A stretch of 64,000 nt of DNA. Origin: Flavobacteriales bacterium (GTDB lineage Bacteria; Bacteroidota; Bacteroidia; Flavobacteriales_D; Sanyastnellaceae). The notes beneath the pieces were generated by a model. That model worked only from the letters and a program-made list of their open reading frames with translations. It was not told the DNA's origin and searched no databases. Where the stretch lies: NCBI GenBank assembly GCA_016722445.1, contig JADKIZ010000005.1, forward strand, positions 186,001 to 250,000, read 5' to 3'. Made by a program: the position numbers and the translations under genes. Shown one piece after another: positions 24,781 to 34,474 of the stretch (its first letter is position 1; each line of letters opens with the position of its first letter).

Positions 24781-25615
24781 CTATCGCTTCTTATCAGAGA
24801 TAATGACCTGATTATCATTTTTGAATTCAAAGTCAAAACCCATTGGAATACACCATTCGAAGTGCATTTTCTAGGCTTTGATTCTTTTTAAAACTACCTG
24901 TATAAAGTCTTCCTGTGTTAAAATTCAACTCAACAGCAACACCATATTGTCTGGCAATTTCTTCGAATACATGTTCTACTGCAACATCTTCGTAATTGAA
25001 ATCTCCATTTCTCCAATCAGCCTGATTGACATCAAAATCAGTAATCACCAGGTTTTTACCATCCATAATGGCGGCTTTTCCGGGAGTTATCTCGACCTCA
25101 CTTTTACCTGCATTGAGGCTCACTTTCACGCGACCGGTGCGGCATTCCACACGAAATTGATTTTTTCTAGACAAGACATCGAAAGAAGTACCGAGCACTT
25201 CCACGATTCCTTGTTCGGTTACCACACTAAAACGGCTACCCTTTTTCACTTCAAAAAATGCTTCGCCATTCAGTGAAAGAGTTCTCTCTTTGCCCCAATC
25301 ATCACTATAAGTGATGGAGCTGGCGGCATTGAGATGTGCCATGGACATGTCAGGCAGCTGAATGTCCTGGGTATTTCCGTTTGCGGTTTCATGGTGGATC
25401 AATTCCGACGAAGGCCAAAACATGACCAGCGCAACGATCACCGCGGCAGCTGCTGCCACGGAAACCATCGGTTTCCAACTGAATTGAACGACCTTGGTTT
25501 TTTGGCTTGATGCAGCGAGTTTTGGCTGGATATCACTCCATGCCTCCTCGGTGCTCTTGCTCATGGGAGTTTCCCAGCTTTTTAGTATTTCCTGAAACTT
25601 ATTCATCATTTTCAT
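24781..25615 (-). pseudogene. FecR-type anti-sigma factor, frameshift near the C-terminus
   Basis: Start MKMMNKFQEILKSWETPMS (ATG 25613-25615). There is a cytoplasmic N-part, one membrane helix (MVSVAAAAAVIVALVMFW), then the FecR domain (IQLPDMSMAHLNAASSITYS, GEAFFEVKKG, VVTEQGIVEVLGTSFDVLSR) and the C-terminal STN-like domain (VFEEIARQYGVAVELNF). The frame stops at RMVYSNGF. A shift at about 24848 restores IPMGFDFEFKNDNQVIISDK-type sequence to a TAG at 24781-24783, the normal end of the family. One missing base is enough. It regulates the sigma factor at 29090. Confidence 0.85.
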
Positions 25616-25675
25616 CTTCCGATACGGGTATGCATACATCCAATGATGCATCTCCCCTACCGTTTTTTATTTTAT

Positions 25676-26443
25676 TTATTCCAAAATAACAATTTCTGTC
25701 TCAAAACCCGTCACGCCAGCAACAAAACCAGCCGCGCCAAGGACATTGGATGGACCATTCTTGAGCTGCCCTCTCATATCTGCGGCGTCATAAAAAAATA
25801 AAGCATCGAAGCCTCTATCGATGGCTAAAACGGTGAGCCGATGTGGGCCATAATATGCAAAATCCGATTTTAACAATAAGAGCTGTGGCGACAATTGCGG
25901 TCCATTATACCTTGATTCGAAATAGCCTACATCACCCGGAATGGCAACTGGATTTTCATCCAACGGCTCCAATCTGAAAATGTAAGAATACCTCGATTCA
26001 TCCAACTGGCTCCAACTAATCAGTCCGGCAACACTACCAGGAGAAGAAATCTGTACGGGATTTGAAATGGATGAAATGAGGTTAATGGCTGGAGGCATGG
26101 TGAATTCGCATTTGATTTCACCTTTGGTTGATTCATCCGAAACTACGACCTGATAAGTCGAATCCGGCAAGAGGACAAAATCAGTTGGAAGGGCATAGCT
26201 GAAATCATTGGCTACCAATTCCACATTCTGCCCGGCACCTAGAACTTGTACAGATGCAATTCGAGCTTTTGGCGATCCTGCAAATTCTTCATCCAAGGTA
26301 AAAAAATCAATGGACTCACCTTGAACATTGCTTCTGAGTACACCCGTGAGAACAGGCCATTCTTCTCTGAGGTCATCAGTTGAAATTTTTTGGCATCCAA
26401 TCAAGAGGATGGACACCATCAGATATGTACAATTCTTTATCAA
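25676..26443 (-). CDS. DUF4249-like lipoprotein
   Basis: 255 residues, signal MIKNCTYLMVSILLIG then Cys17. The body is beta-rich (ITDARIA-like segment KARIASVQVLGAGQNVELV, STYQVVVSDESTKGEIKCEF, DLADMRGQL-like AADMRGQLKNGPSNVLGAAG), as in the DUF4249 family that regularly follows TonB receptors in Bacteroidota. The TTG start at 26441-26443 overlaps the TGA of the receptor, giving coupling. It is probably a surface-exposed receptor partner. Confidence 0.7.
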   Translation of the reverse strand: MIKNCTYLMVSILLIGCQKISTDDLREEWPVLTGVLRSNVQGESIDFFTLDEEFAGSPKARIASVQVLGAGQNVELVANDFSYALPTDFVLLPDSTYQVVVSDESTKGEIKCEFTMPPAINLISSISNPVQISSPGSVAGLISWSQLDESRYSYIFRLEPLDENPVAIPGDVGYFESRYNGPQLSPQLLLLKSDFAYYGPHRLTVLAIDRGFDALFFYDAADMRGQLKNGPSNVLGAAGFVAGVTGFETEIVILE

Positions 26444-29115
26444 AACTTTAGTCTAATCATGATAGAAGGTAAAATTCCCAACATTCCCACGGATCGCGAA
26501 CCAATGTTCAGTCGGCCTTCATCATTGTAATTATTAAGTACAACGTATTGAATATTTTTGAGATTACTTCTATTGTAAACGTTAAAAATAGATGCAGCCA
26601 ATTCAAGTTTGAGTTTACGCGTGTCCTTTCGCCATGTGGCAGCAAGATCTAGTCGATGATAGTCCGGAAGTGTAGCGCTGTTAAAGCGTCCATAAACCGG
26701 GAATTCACGAGAATGACCATCCGGTAAATCCATTACATAAGTTCCAAGCAAAGGAGTATAAGGTGCGCCGGTACCATACACCCAGAAGGCATTGATGGAC
26801 CACGATTTCAATTTGAGCTCATAATTGAATTTCACTTCATGATTGATCCAGTAATTCATGGGTATGTCATACAAGCTAGCTGTTGGATAGTCAGCTTTGG
26901 CATTCATCCATGAATAACCCGCAGTAAAATGATGTCGATGATAATCTTTCATGATCAAAACATCGATGCCATAAATTTCTGCTGTACCCTGATACAACGC
27001 ACTTCCGGTAAAATACCATTGAGAAGAAACCACGCCTTCATTTCTTCTGGCATATCCTTCAACATCCAAAACAAAACCCGAATGATGTAATACAGTACCA
27101 AACATCAATTGATCCGATTGCAGCACTGGAATATCTTCACTTGAGGCCAATTGCCAGAAATCTGGCGTATTTTGATAAAGACTTTGATCTCGGGTTCTTT
27201 GAATGAATTGATTCACTCTGCCTGCCGCAAATTTTAAGTCCCACATTTCTGGAATCAATGCATATTCTATTGACAAGCGAGGTTCAGGATACCAATTTTC
27301 ATTTCTAGAAAAATAGGAAACCCTCAAACCCGGATTGATTTTTAGTTTCCCAAAACCCCCGGTATTTACAGAAAAATAACCAGCGAAAACATTTCCTGAA
27401 ACGGTTGAATCGGCGAGAATAGCACCTTGTTCATTTTGTTTGATATACGAGTTAATTTGATTCGTTTGAATTCCGAAGATGATTTTTCCAGAATGCAATT
27501 TTCGAATGCATTCCAATCGTGAATCCATATCGCGTAGAATTGTCCTTTCCGATCCGAACCTCACGCTATCAATATCGAACAATAGATTTCTGATAGAATC
27601 GGATGAAAAATATTCCCCATAAAAATTACTGAGACCAATCCTTGCTGAGGCCTCCCAAAGGCTGTTGAATTGATGCAGCCAGCGACCAGAAATTCCGTTA
27701 TTGCGTTTTGTGCTTTCGTCTTCATAAAGTACATCCCGCGGATTATCCAATTCGCGGTCTGTCGTATCAGCATATTCCACAAAAAGTTCATCACGCGATG
27801 AGAATGCACTCAGGTTAAACGTGTTTTTATCATTGGTACGAAATGAAATTTTCGCATTGATATCCTGAAAATAATAGTCTGGTGTTTGGTTCCCGAAAGC
27901 CTGGGCTTTGGCACTATTGCCACTCACAATTGAAGCATTGTAGGTTGTATTGAATAGTGATTTATATGTTGGTGTATATAGAATTCCTGTAAAAGCTCTG
28001 CGTGCAGTGATAAAGATGGAAGACTTTCCGGCGGTGTCCATAGGTGCTTCGAAGACGACGCCAAGTGAAAGAGGACTTATATCAACCTGAATTTTTTTCT
28101 CTTTGAGATTACCTTCCTTACCGACCACTTCCACTATTCCACCAATGCGACCACCATATCTCGCATCTGTGATGCCTTTGTGGACAGAAATAGCCTTCAC
28201 TGCATTGGTATTTATTGCCGAAAATGCACCGAAGAAATGATCCTGATGATAAATATTGAAGCCGTCAAGAGAGAGTAGAATCTGATCGTTATTGCTACCT
28301 CTGATGAAAAGTCCGTTGCTTGATTCGCGCGTAGCACTAATTCCCGGCAAAATCTGAGCGGCCCTCATGATATCAGATTCACCAGTGCCGCTGGTACTGG
28401 TCATTTGACCTGGATTTAAGAGATAAAGACCGGGCTCACTGGATGATTCTATGGATTTGATTCCTTCTGCTTCGATTAAGACATCAGGTAAATAGTTGCG
28501 TTGGGGCTCCAACCTGATCACCAGTTTTTTGTCTTGATTACCCGTTTTTACATCAACGATGGCAGATTCATAACCCACGAAAAAAACCCGGATGGTATCG
28601 CTGAGGTTAGCGCGAACGCCGATATAGAATCGACCATCAGTATCTGTTGTAACGCTTTGCTGGGTACTTCTAAATGTGAGCGTTGCAAAAGGCAATAATT
28701 CACCACTGTATGCATCCCGGACCTCCCCTATCAACGTGACCATTTCATTTGTAGAAAGTGTATCCGACACTGCACTTTCAGAGGAAGTAGCATTGAAGTA
28801 AATCACAATGACATCATCCAACATTTGGAATGTAAAATCCGATTTGGCAAGGAGTGAATTGAGAACATCCTGAACGGAAGCGTTTTCGAATTTCCAAGTG
28901 CCTTTAATTTTTTCAAGTTCATGGCTATCAAAGGCGAATTTCAGATCATACTTGAGTGAGAGATCACTAAGAATTTCTCGGACCGAAGTGGAGGAATATT
29001 CTCCAGAAATAACCAATGATTGCTGTGAAAATGCCTCACCGGCACAAAACCAATGCAGGCAGAGAATGACCAAGAAAGCCAATCCTGATTTATATCTCGG
29101 TGCCGAGTTGTTCAC
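26440..29115 (-). CDS. TonB-dependent receptor with STN and carboxypeptidase-regulatory domains
   Basis: 891 residues from a GTG at 29113-29115. The signal is LAFLVILCLHWFCAGEAFSQ. An STN signalling domain (TSVREILSDLSLKYDLKFAF) spans about residues 32-105, followed by a carboxypeptidase-regulatory domain (LIGEVRDAYSGELLPFATLT), then the plug (SNGLFIRGSNNDQILLSLDG) and a barrel ending SIMIRLKF. The STN domain implies transenvelope signalling to the FecR protein and the ECF sigma factor in the same operon. The gene overlaps the sigma gene end by 26 bp. Confidence 0.93.
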   Translation of the reverse strand: MNNSAPRYKSGLAFLVILCLHWFCAGEAFSQQSLVISGEYSSTSVREILSDLSLKYDLKFAFDSHELEKIKGTWKFENASVQDVLNSLLAKSDFTFQMLDDVIVIYFNATSSESAVSDTLSTNEMVTLIGEVRDAYSGELLPFATLTFRSTQQSVTTDTDGRFYIGVRANLSDTIRVFFVGYESAIVDVKTGNQDKKLVIRLEPQRNYLPDVLIEAEGIKSIESSSEPGLYLLNPGQMTSTSGTGESDIMRAAQILPGISATRESSNGLFIRGSNNDQILLSLDGFNIYHQDHFFGAFSAINTNAVKAISVHKGITDARYGGRIGGIVEVVGKEGNLKEKKIQVDISPLSLGVVFEAPMDTAGKSSIFITARRAFTGILYTPTYKSLFNTTYNASIVSGNSAKAQAFGNQTPDYYFQDINAKISFRTNDKNTFNLSAFSSRDELFVEYADTTDRELDNPRDVLYEDESTKRNNGISGRWLHQFNSLWEASARIGLSNFYGEYFSSDSIRNLLFDIDSVRFGSERTILRDMDSRLECIRKLHSGKIIFGIQTNQINSYIKQNEQGAILADSTVSGNVFAGYFSVNTGGFGKLKINPGLRVSYFSRNENWYPEPRLSIEYALIPEMWDLKFAAGRVNQFIQRTRDQSLYQNTPDFWQLASSEDIPVLQSDQLMFGTVLHHSGFVLDVEGYARRNEGVVSSQWYFTGSALYQGTAEIYGIDVLIMKDYHRHHFTAGYSWMNAKADYPTASLYDIPMNYWINHEVKFNYELKLKSWSINAFWVYGTGAPYTPLLGTYVMDLPDGHSREFPVYGRFNSATLPDYHRLDLAATWRKDTRKLKLELAASIFNVYNRSNLKNIQYVVLNNYNDEGRLNIGSRSVGMLGILPSIMIRLKF

Positions 29116-29623
29116 GCAATAATTTCAACACTTTGCTCATGCGTTTTTCAATGGCTTTCACAGACAAGCCCAATCTATCAGCAATTTCCTGATAGGTCAT
29201 ATCCTCAATTCGATTCATAAGAAAAACTTCGCGTCCTCCTTCAGGAAGCATGGCAATGACTCTCTTCAGCTTTTCTTCGTACTCATTCATCTCGGCAATT
29301 TTTTCAGGATGATCATATTCGCGATCATTACCTGGTTTTTTCTTAAACTTGAGAAGGAGTTGCTGCCGCTTTTGATAGTTGATTGTATTGTTCTGAGCGA
29401 TTTTATATAAATACGCCTTCACGGTCGATTTATCAATCCGGCTTCGATTTTCCCAGAGTTTTACGAAGGTGTCCTGAGCGATGTCTTCGGCGAGGTCCTG
29501 ATCGCCGCATCGGAACCAAATAAAATTCCGCACAGATTTATAGTAATCACGGAATATGCGCTGATATTCTGCGTCACTCAGTTCTTCAAAATTCTTATCC
29601 TGTTTAAAAATCGAAAACAACAC
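29090..29623 (-). CDS. ECF sigma-70 factor
   Basis: Region 2 (YYKSVRNFIWFRCGDQDLAE, DIAQDTFVKLWENRSRID, AYLYKIAQNNTINYQ) and region 4 (AMLPEGGREVFLMNRIEDMT, YQEIADRLGLSVKAIEKRMS) are unmistakable. The open frame extends to a TTG at 29686. An AACTTTG promoter-like box sits right there, so I prefer the GTG at 29621-29623 (177 residues, usual size). It is the first gene of the operon sigma - receptor - lipoprotein - FecR. Confidence 0.88.
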   Translation of the reverse strand: MLFSIFKQDKNFEELSDAEYQRIFRDYYKSVRNFIWFRCGDQDLAEDIAQDTFVKLWENRSRIDKSTVKAYLYKIAQNNTINYQKRQQLLLKFKKKPGNDREYDHPEKIAEMNEYEEKLKRVIAMLPEGGREVFLMNRIEDMTYQEIADRLGLSVKAIEKRMSKVLKLLREQLGTEI

Positions 29624-29841
29624 AAGCCATATTGGTTGGATCGATGGTGATTCAACCTTTGGCAATGATACCAATAAACCAGTCAAAGTTGGATAGTTGT
29701 TTCATTTGCATCTGATCAATCATTGGAAATCTAAGATCATGGTGGATTCAAAAAAATTTCAAACAAGAAGACAAGAATCGATATCATGTGAACTTCCAAT
29801 AACCTATTTTTGCTCTGAACAGTCAATGAAACTGTCAGAAT

Positions 29842-30813
29842 ATGCAAGGAAAAACACTCGTCATTGGTGCTTCGGGCCAGATAGGTATTGAACTCGTCAC
29901 AGCATTACGAACGAAGCATGGCCATCAGCAGGTTGTCGCTTCAGACATCAGGGTTTCCGAATCACCAGAGCTCAATGATGGTCCATTCGAAGTACTGAAT
30001 GTGCTGAATATGGATGAACTCGAAAGAATCGTTGATAAACACAATATCACGGAGGTTTATCATTTGGCCGCTATGCTCAGTGCCACATCGGAAAAAAATC
30101 CTGAGAGAGCATGGGATCTCAACATGAATGGATTGTTTCATGTGCTTGATCTGGCCAAACATCAAAAAATCAAGAAAGTTTTCTGGCCGAGTTCAATTGC
30201 GGTGTTCGGTCCGAGCACGCCCAAACAAATGACCCCGCAATACACCGTGATGGAACCAAACAGTGTATATGGGATTTCTAAACTTGCCGGCGAGCGTTGG
30301 TGCGAATACTACCATGAAAAATTTGGTGTTGATGTTCGCAGTTTGCGTTATCCAGGTCTGATTGGATACAAATCAGATCCCGGTGGTGGCACCACGGATT
30401 ACGCTGTCGACATTTTTCATCAAGCCTTGGAAAAAGGAAGTTATCAGTGTTTTCTTTCAGAAAACACCATGCTTCCTATGATGATGATGGATGATGCCAT
30501 TCGTGCGACCATCAGCATTATGGAGGCACCAGCTGAACAAATCAAGATACGAAGCAGTTATAATGTGGCGGGATGCAGTTTCACTCCATCCGAACTAGCA
30601 CAGCTCATCAAAGAACAAATTCCGGAATTTTCGATCACCTACGAACCTGATTTCAGACAAAAAATTGCCGATTCATGGCCTGGTAGCATAGACGATTCTG
30701 AGGCTAGAGCACATTGGAATTGGAAAGCGGCCTATGACACGACGAAGCTTGCCGACACGATGATTCGCGAGCTTCGACATAAAAAAAAAGCTGAAACGCT
30801 TGTAACCCGCTGA
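29842..30813 (+). CDS. tdh: L-threonine 3-dehydrogenase, short-chain (epimerase-like) type
   Basis: 323 residues with an NAD-binding N-terminus (LVIGASGQIGIELVTALR) and family-specific segments KVFWPSSIAVFGPSTPKQ, VYGISKLAGERWCEYYHEKF (catalytic Tyr/Lys in YGISK), LRYPGLIGYKSDPGGGTTDY and LPMMMMDDAIRATISIM. It oxidises threonine to 2-amino-3-ketobutyrate. A TATTTTTG promoter-like box lies near 29804. The flanking genes are unrelated. Confidence 0.88.
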   Translation: MQGKTLVIGASGQIGIELVTALRTKHGHQQVVASDIRVSESPELNDGPFEVLNVLNMDELERIVDKHNITEVYHLAAMLSATSEKNPERAWDLNMNGLFHVLDLAKHQKIKKVFWPSSIAVFGPSTPKQMTPQYTVMEPNSVYGISKLAGERWCEYYHEKFGVDVRSLRYPGLIGYKSDPGGGTTDYAVDIFHQALEKGSYQCFLSENTMLPMMMMDDAIRATISIMEAPAEQIKIRSSYNVAGCSFTPSELAQLIKEQIPEFSITYEPDFRQKIADSWPGSIDDSEARAHWNWKAAYDTTKLADTMIRELRHKKKAETLVTR

Positions 30814-30881
30814 GGATTCCCACCGTATAGACGCCACCGCAATGCCTATAAAAATTGCGATGAACCTAACGTCTATACGAA

Positions 30882-31772
30882 ATGAACCAGAATTTTTACA
30901 CCCGGATAAGAATCCTCCTCACGACAGTACTAAGTGTCTTCGTGTTGCAGTCATTTGCCTCTGGTGGTGAAATCAACCAGACAGATGCCAAAGGGCAACG
31001 CCAAGGCTATTGGATCATCAAAGGAAGTATGATTGATGACCACGCCTATAAGCCAGAAAGTAAAGTAGAAGAAGGCATTTATCTCGATAACCGCAAGAAT
31101 GGCCTTTGGAAAAAATATTGGCCGAATGGTAAAACGCGGTCTGAAATCAACTACGATCACGGTAAACCCCAGGGAGAGTACAAACTCTATTACGAAAACG
31201 GCAAGTTGGAAGAACACAGTATTTGGACCAACAGCAAGAACACTGGAGCATTCAAACGCTATTATGACAATGGAAATCCACAACAGGATTTTCTATTCGC
31301 GGAAAATGGCAAACGCAATGGTTTACAGAAGTATTATCATGACAACGGCAAGATTGCGATGGAAGTAAACATCGTGAATGGTCAGGAATCCGGTATCATG
31401 CGCAGATATAACACTGATGGTTCTCTTGCAGAAGAAAAAACATTTGAGAATGGTGTTCTCAAACAAGGAAGTAACAAAAAGTATAAGGTCACTGAAACAC
31501 CTGCTGTTCCCGCAAAAGATCCTTATGATGACTCGGTAGGTAAAGAGAGCAAGGTCACGGCAGACAAGACAAATAAAGCACAGCCATTTAAACCGAATGG
31601 ATTCAATACGCTTTACGATAAAAATGGACAAATCACTCAAATTGGAGAATTCACGGAAGGTCGTTTACACGATGGTAAATGGTACCGCTACAACAGCGAT
31701 GGCTTGTTGATCCGTGTTGAAATCTACAAAGGCGGTAAATACGTTGGACTCGGAGTGATGGAAGAAAAATAG
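30882..31772 (+). CDS. Secreted MORN/YwqK-repeat protein
   Basis: 296 residues; a signal peptide (ILLTTVLSVFVLQSFASGG) followed by about seven repeats of the form YYENGKLEEHSIWTNSKNTG or YYHDNGKIAMEVNIVNGQES. A Lys/Pro-rich linker and a final repeat (LYDKNGQITQIGEFTEGRLH) follow. This repeat family is often labelled 'YwqK antitoxin', but nothing here supports a toxin-antitoxin role. It is probably a periplasmic or surface scaffold. Confidence 0.8.
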   Translation: MNQNFYTRIRILLTTVLSVFVLQSFASGGEINQTDAKGQRQGYWIIKGSMIDDHAYKPESKVEEGIYLDNRKNGLWKKYWPNGKTRSEINYDHGKPQGEYKLYYENGKLEEHSIWTNSKNTGAFKRYYDNGNPQQDFLFAENGKRNGLQKYYHDNGKIAMEVNIVNGQESGIMRRYNTDGSLAEEKTFENGVLKQGSNKKYKVTETPAVPAKDPYDDSVGKESKVTADKTNKAQPFKPNGFNTLYDKNGQITQIGEFTEGRLHDGKWYRYNSDGLLIRVEIYKGGKYVGLGVMEEK

Positions 31773-31904
31773 AAACATACCAAAACCAATAACTGACTAT
31801 TTGTGTCCAAAGCCATCACGTGAAAACGCGGTGGCTTTGCAGTTCTCTGGCAAAACAGAGCGAGCATGTAAATTTGTAGCATTAAAATACCCTCCACCAG
31901 CAGT

Positions 31905-33374
31905 ATGGAACAAACCCTGTACATCTATAATAGCATTACAAGAGAAAAAGAAAAATTCAGCTCAATCATACCGGGACATGTCGGAATGTATGTGTGCGGA
32001 CCAACCGTATATAGCGATGTTCACTTGGGTAATGTCCGCACTTTTCTCACCTTCGATATGGTGAGAAGGTACTTGGAATTTATTGGTTATAAAGTTCGAT
32101 ATGTACGCAACATTACTGATGTCGGTCACTTGACAGGCGATAGCGATGATGGCGAAGATAAAATTGCCAAGAAGGCTAAACTGGAAAATCTGGAACCGAT
32201 GGAAGTTGTACAGAAGTACACCAATGGATTCCATGATGTGATGACCATTTTCAACATTGGCAGACCATCCATTGAGCCAACTGCTACCGGACATATCATC
32301 GAACAAATTGAAATGATTCAAGACATCATTTCGAATGGTTTCGCTTATGTCAGCAATGGTTCTGTCTATTTTGATGTCAGAAAATTCAGTGAAAAATTCA
32401 ACTACGGAAAATTGTCCGGACGTGTCATTGATGATTTGCTTTCGAATACGCGGGACCTAGATGGGCAAGATGAAAAACGCGATGGTTTGGATTTCGCGCT
32501 CTGGAAAAAAGCAGAACCACAACATTTGATGAGATGGAATAGTCCGTGGGGTGAAGGTTTCCCCGGATGGCATATTGAGTGTTCTGTGATGAGCACGAAA
32601 TATCTTGGAAAGGAGTTCGACATACACGGTGGCGGCATGGATTTAAAATTTCCACACCATGAATGTGAAATTGCCCAAAATGTCGGAGCAACGGGTCATG
32701 AACCGGTGCGTTACTGGATGCATGGAAACATGCTCACCGTGAATGGAAGAAAGATGGCGAAAAGTGAAGGCAATGGTTTTACTCCTGAAGAATTGATTAC
32801 AGGAAATCACAAACTGTTGGAACGAGGATATACGCCGATGACAGTTCGCTTTTTCTTTCTGATGGGACATTATGCGAGCACTCTTGACTTCAGCAACGAA
32901 GCGTTGCAGGCTGCAGAACGAGGATACAAACGCATGACTGCTGCCATTCAAACCTTGAAACAGGTTACGCCATCAGAAAAGAGTGATTTCGATGCTTCCA
33001 AATTGCGAGAAGCGTGCTATGCAGCAATGAACGACGACTTCAATACTCCGGTTTTGATTTCAGAATTGTTCGAAGCGGTTAGGGTAATCAATTCTGCCAA
33101 AGAAGGAAGCATCAAACTTTCAGCAGAACAAATAGAAGCTCTGACACAAATATTCCAGGATTTTTTCTATGCTGTGATGGGTATGAAAGATGAAGAAGGC
33201 AGCGGCACATCAGAACTTACAGAGTCTTTGATGCAAATGATCATTGGCATGAGGGCAGATGCAAAAGCAAATAAAGATTACGCCACTTCAGATAAACTTC
33301 GTGATGCGCTTGCGAAAATTCATGTGCAGATCAAAGACACCAAAGAAGGCGCAACATGGTCATATGAAGGATGA
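31905..33374 (+). CDS. cysS: Cysteinyl-tRNA synthetase
   Basis: 489 residues. Motifs are MYVCGPTVYSDVHLGNVRTF (the Cys of CGPT binds zinc; HLGN is the HIGH motif), the zinc ligands in GWHIECSVMS and HHECE, and KMAKSEGN (KMSKS). Family length and order are normal. A TAAATTTG -7 box at 31869-31876 is its probable promoter. Confidence 0.97.
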   Translation: MEQTLYIYNSITREKEKFSSIIPGHVGMYVCGPTVYSDVHLGNVRTFLTFDMVRRYLEFIGYKVRYVRNITDVGHLTGDSDDGEDKIAKKAKLENLEPMEVVQKYTNGFHDVMTIFNIGRPSIEPTATGHIIEQIEMIQDIISNGFAYVSNGSVYFDVRKFSEKFNYGKLSGRVIDDLLSNTRDLDGQDEKRDGLDFALWKKAEPQHLMRWNSPWGEGFPGWHIECSVMSTKYLGKEFDIHGGGMDLKFPHHECEIAQNVGATGHEPVRYWMHGNMLTVNGRKMAKSEGNGFTPEELITGNHKLLERGYTPMTVRFFFLMGHYASTLDFSNEALQAAERGYKRMTAAIQTLKQVTPSEKSDFDASKLREACYAAMNDDFNTPVLISELFEAVRVINSAKEGSIKLSAEQIEALTQIFQDFFYAVMGMKDEEGSGTSELTESLMQMIIGMRADAKANKDYATSDKLRDALAKIHVQIKDTKEGATWSYEG

Positions 33375-33418
33375 TTTTTTCATCTTGAAATGACATCAAT
33401 AACAGCATTGCAGAATAC

Positions 33419-34474
33419 ATGAAAGCAAAACAAATCATCGGCATTGGTCTAGTCGGACTTATGCTTTTTTCTATTGCATACGTTGGATGTAAGAGTGATC
33501 CCAAACCACCTATCAGCAAACCAGGACATGAAAACAAACCAACCAAGCAAGAAGTAACTGCTCCTGTATTTGCAGAAGACAGTGCTTATGCATTTGTTGC
33601 GAAGCAAGTGCAATTCGGTCCTCGTGTTCCGAACTCTTCGTCGCATGTTCAATGCGGTGATTGGATGGTGAATACCATGAAATCTTTTGGTGCAACGGTA
33701 ATAGAACAGAAGGCTGATTTGAAAGCGTTTGATGGCACCATACTTCATTCGCGCAATATCATCGCATCATTTGCTCCGGAAAATCCGCAACGTATTCTTT
33801 TATGTGCGCACTGGGATACCAGACCATTTGGCGACAAAGACCCGGACAAAACCAAATGGAACAAACCGATTGACGGAGCCAATGATGGTGCAAGTGGTGT
33901 TGGAGTCCTGATGGAAATGGCCAGACAATTCAAAACAAAAGCACCTTCGATTGGCGTTGACATTATTTTCTTTGATACTGAGGACTATGGCACTCCTGAA
34001 TTCAATCAGGACAAAGGACCAGATGTATTGAATACTGATTTCATCACAAGCTGGTGCTTAGGTTCACAGTACTTTGTAAAAAACCCACATGTTCGCCCAT
34101 ATAATCCCCGTTTCGGAATCCTTTTAGATATGGTGGGTGGCGCTGATGCTATGTTCAATAAAGAAAAATATTCAGCTGAAGTTGCATCTGATGTCATCAA
34201 TTTGGTATGGGGTACAGCAGCGAAACTTGGCTATCAAGAATACTTTTATGATGAAGAGGTAGAAGGAGTGATTGACGATCATGTAATGCTCAACCGTGGT
34301 GGTTTGCGCGTTATCGATATCATTGACACACGTCCACAACCCGTAGCGATGGGACTTGGCGGATACAAGTTTGGGGGATATCATCACACACACAAAGACA
34401 ACCTTCAAATCATCGATAAGAATACGTTGAAAGCGGTAGGACAAACATTGATGCAGATAATCTACAATCAATAA
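33419..34474 (+). CDS. M28-family glutaminyl-peptide cyclotransferase-like lipoprotein
   Basis: 351 residues, lipobox SIAYVGC (Cys24). Metal and catalytic segments are RILLCAHWDTRPFGDKDPDK, DGANDGASGVGVLMEMARQF, IIFFDTEDYG and GVIDDHVMLNRGG, ending with the HHTHKDNLQIID element. This is the pattern of bacterial glutaminyl cyclases, which convert N-terminal Gln to pyroglutamate, a modification frequent on T9SS/Sus surface proteins. An ordinary aminopeptidase role cannot be excluded. Confidence 0.82.
   Translation: MKAKQIIGIGLVGLMLFSIAYVGCKSDPKPPISKPGHENKPTKQEVTAPVFAEDSAYAFVAKQVQFGPRVPNSSSHVQCGDWMVNTMKSFGATVIEQKADLKAFDGTILHSRNIIASFAPENPQRILLCAHWDTRPFGDKDPDKTKWNKPIDGANDGASGVGVLMEMARQFKTKAPSIGVDIIFFDTEDYGTPEFNQDKGPDVLNTDFITSWCLGSQYFVKNPHVRPYNPRFGILLDMVGGADAMFNKEKYSAEVASDVINLVWGTAAKLGYQEYFYDEEVEGVIDDHVMLNRGGLRVIDIIDTRPQPVAMGLGGYKFGGYHHTHKDNLQIIDKNTLKAVGQTLMQIIYNQ

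Noticed and set aside
30882..31772. Toxin-antitoxin system from the 'YwqK antitoxin' label
   Set aside because: The repeats are MORN-like, the protein is secreted and no toxin gene is adjacent.
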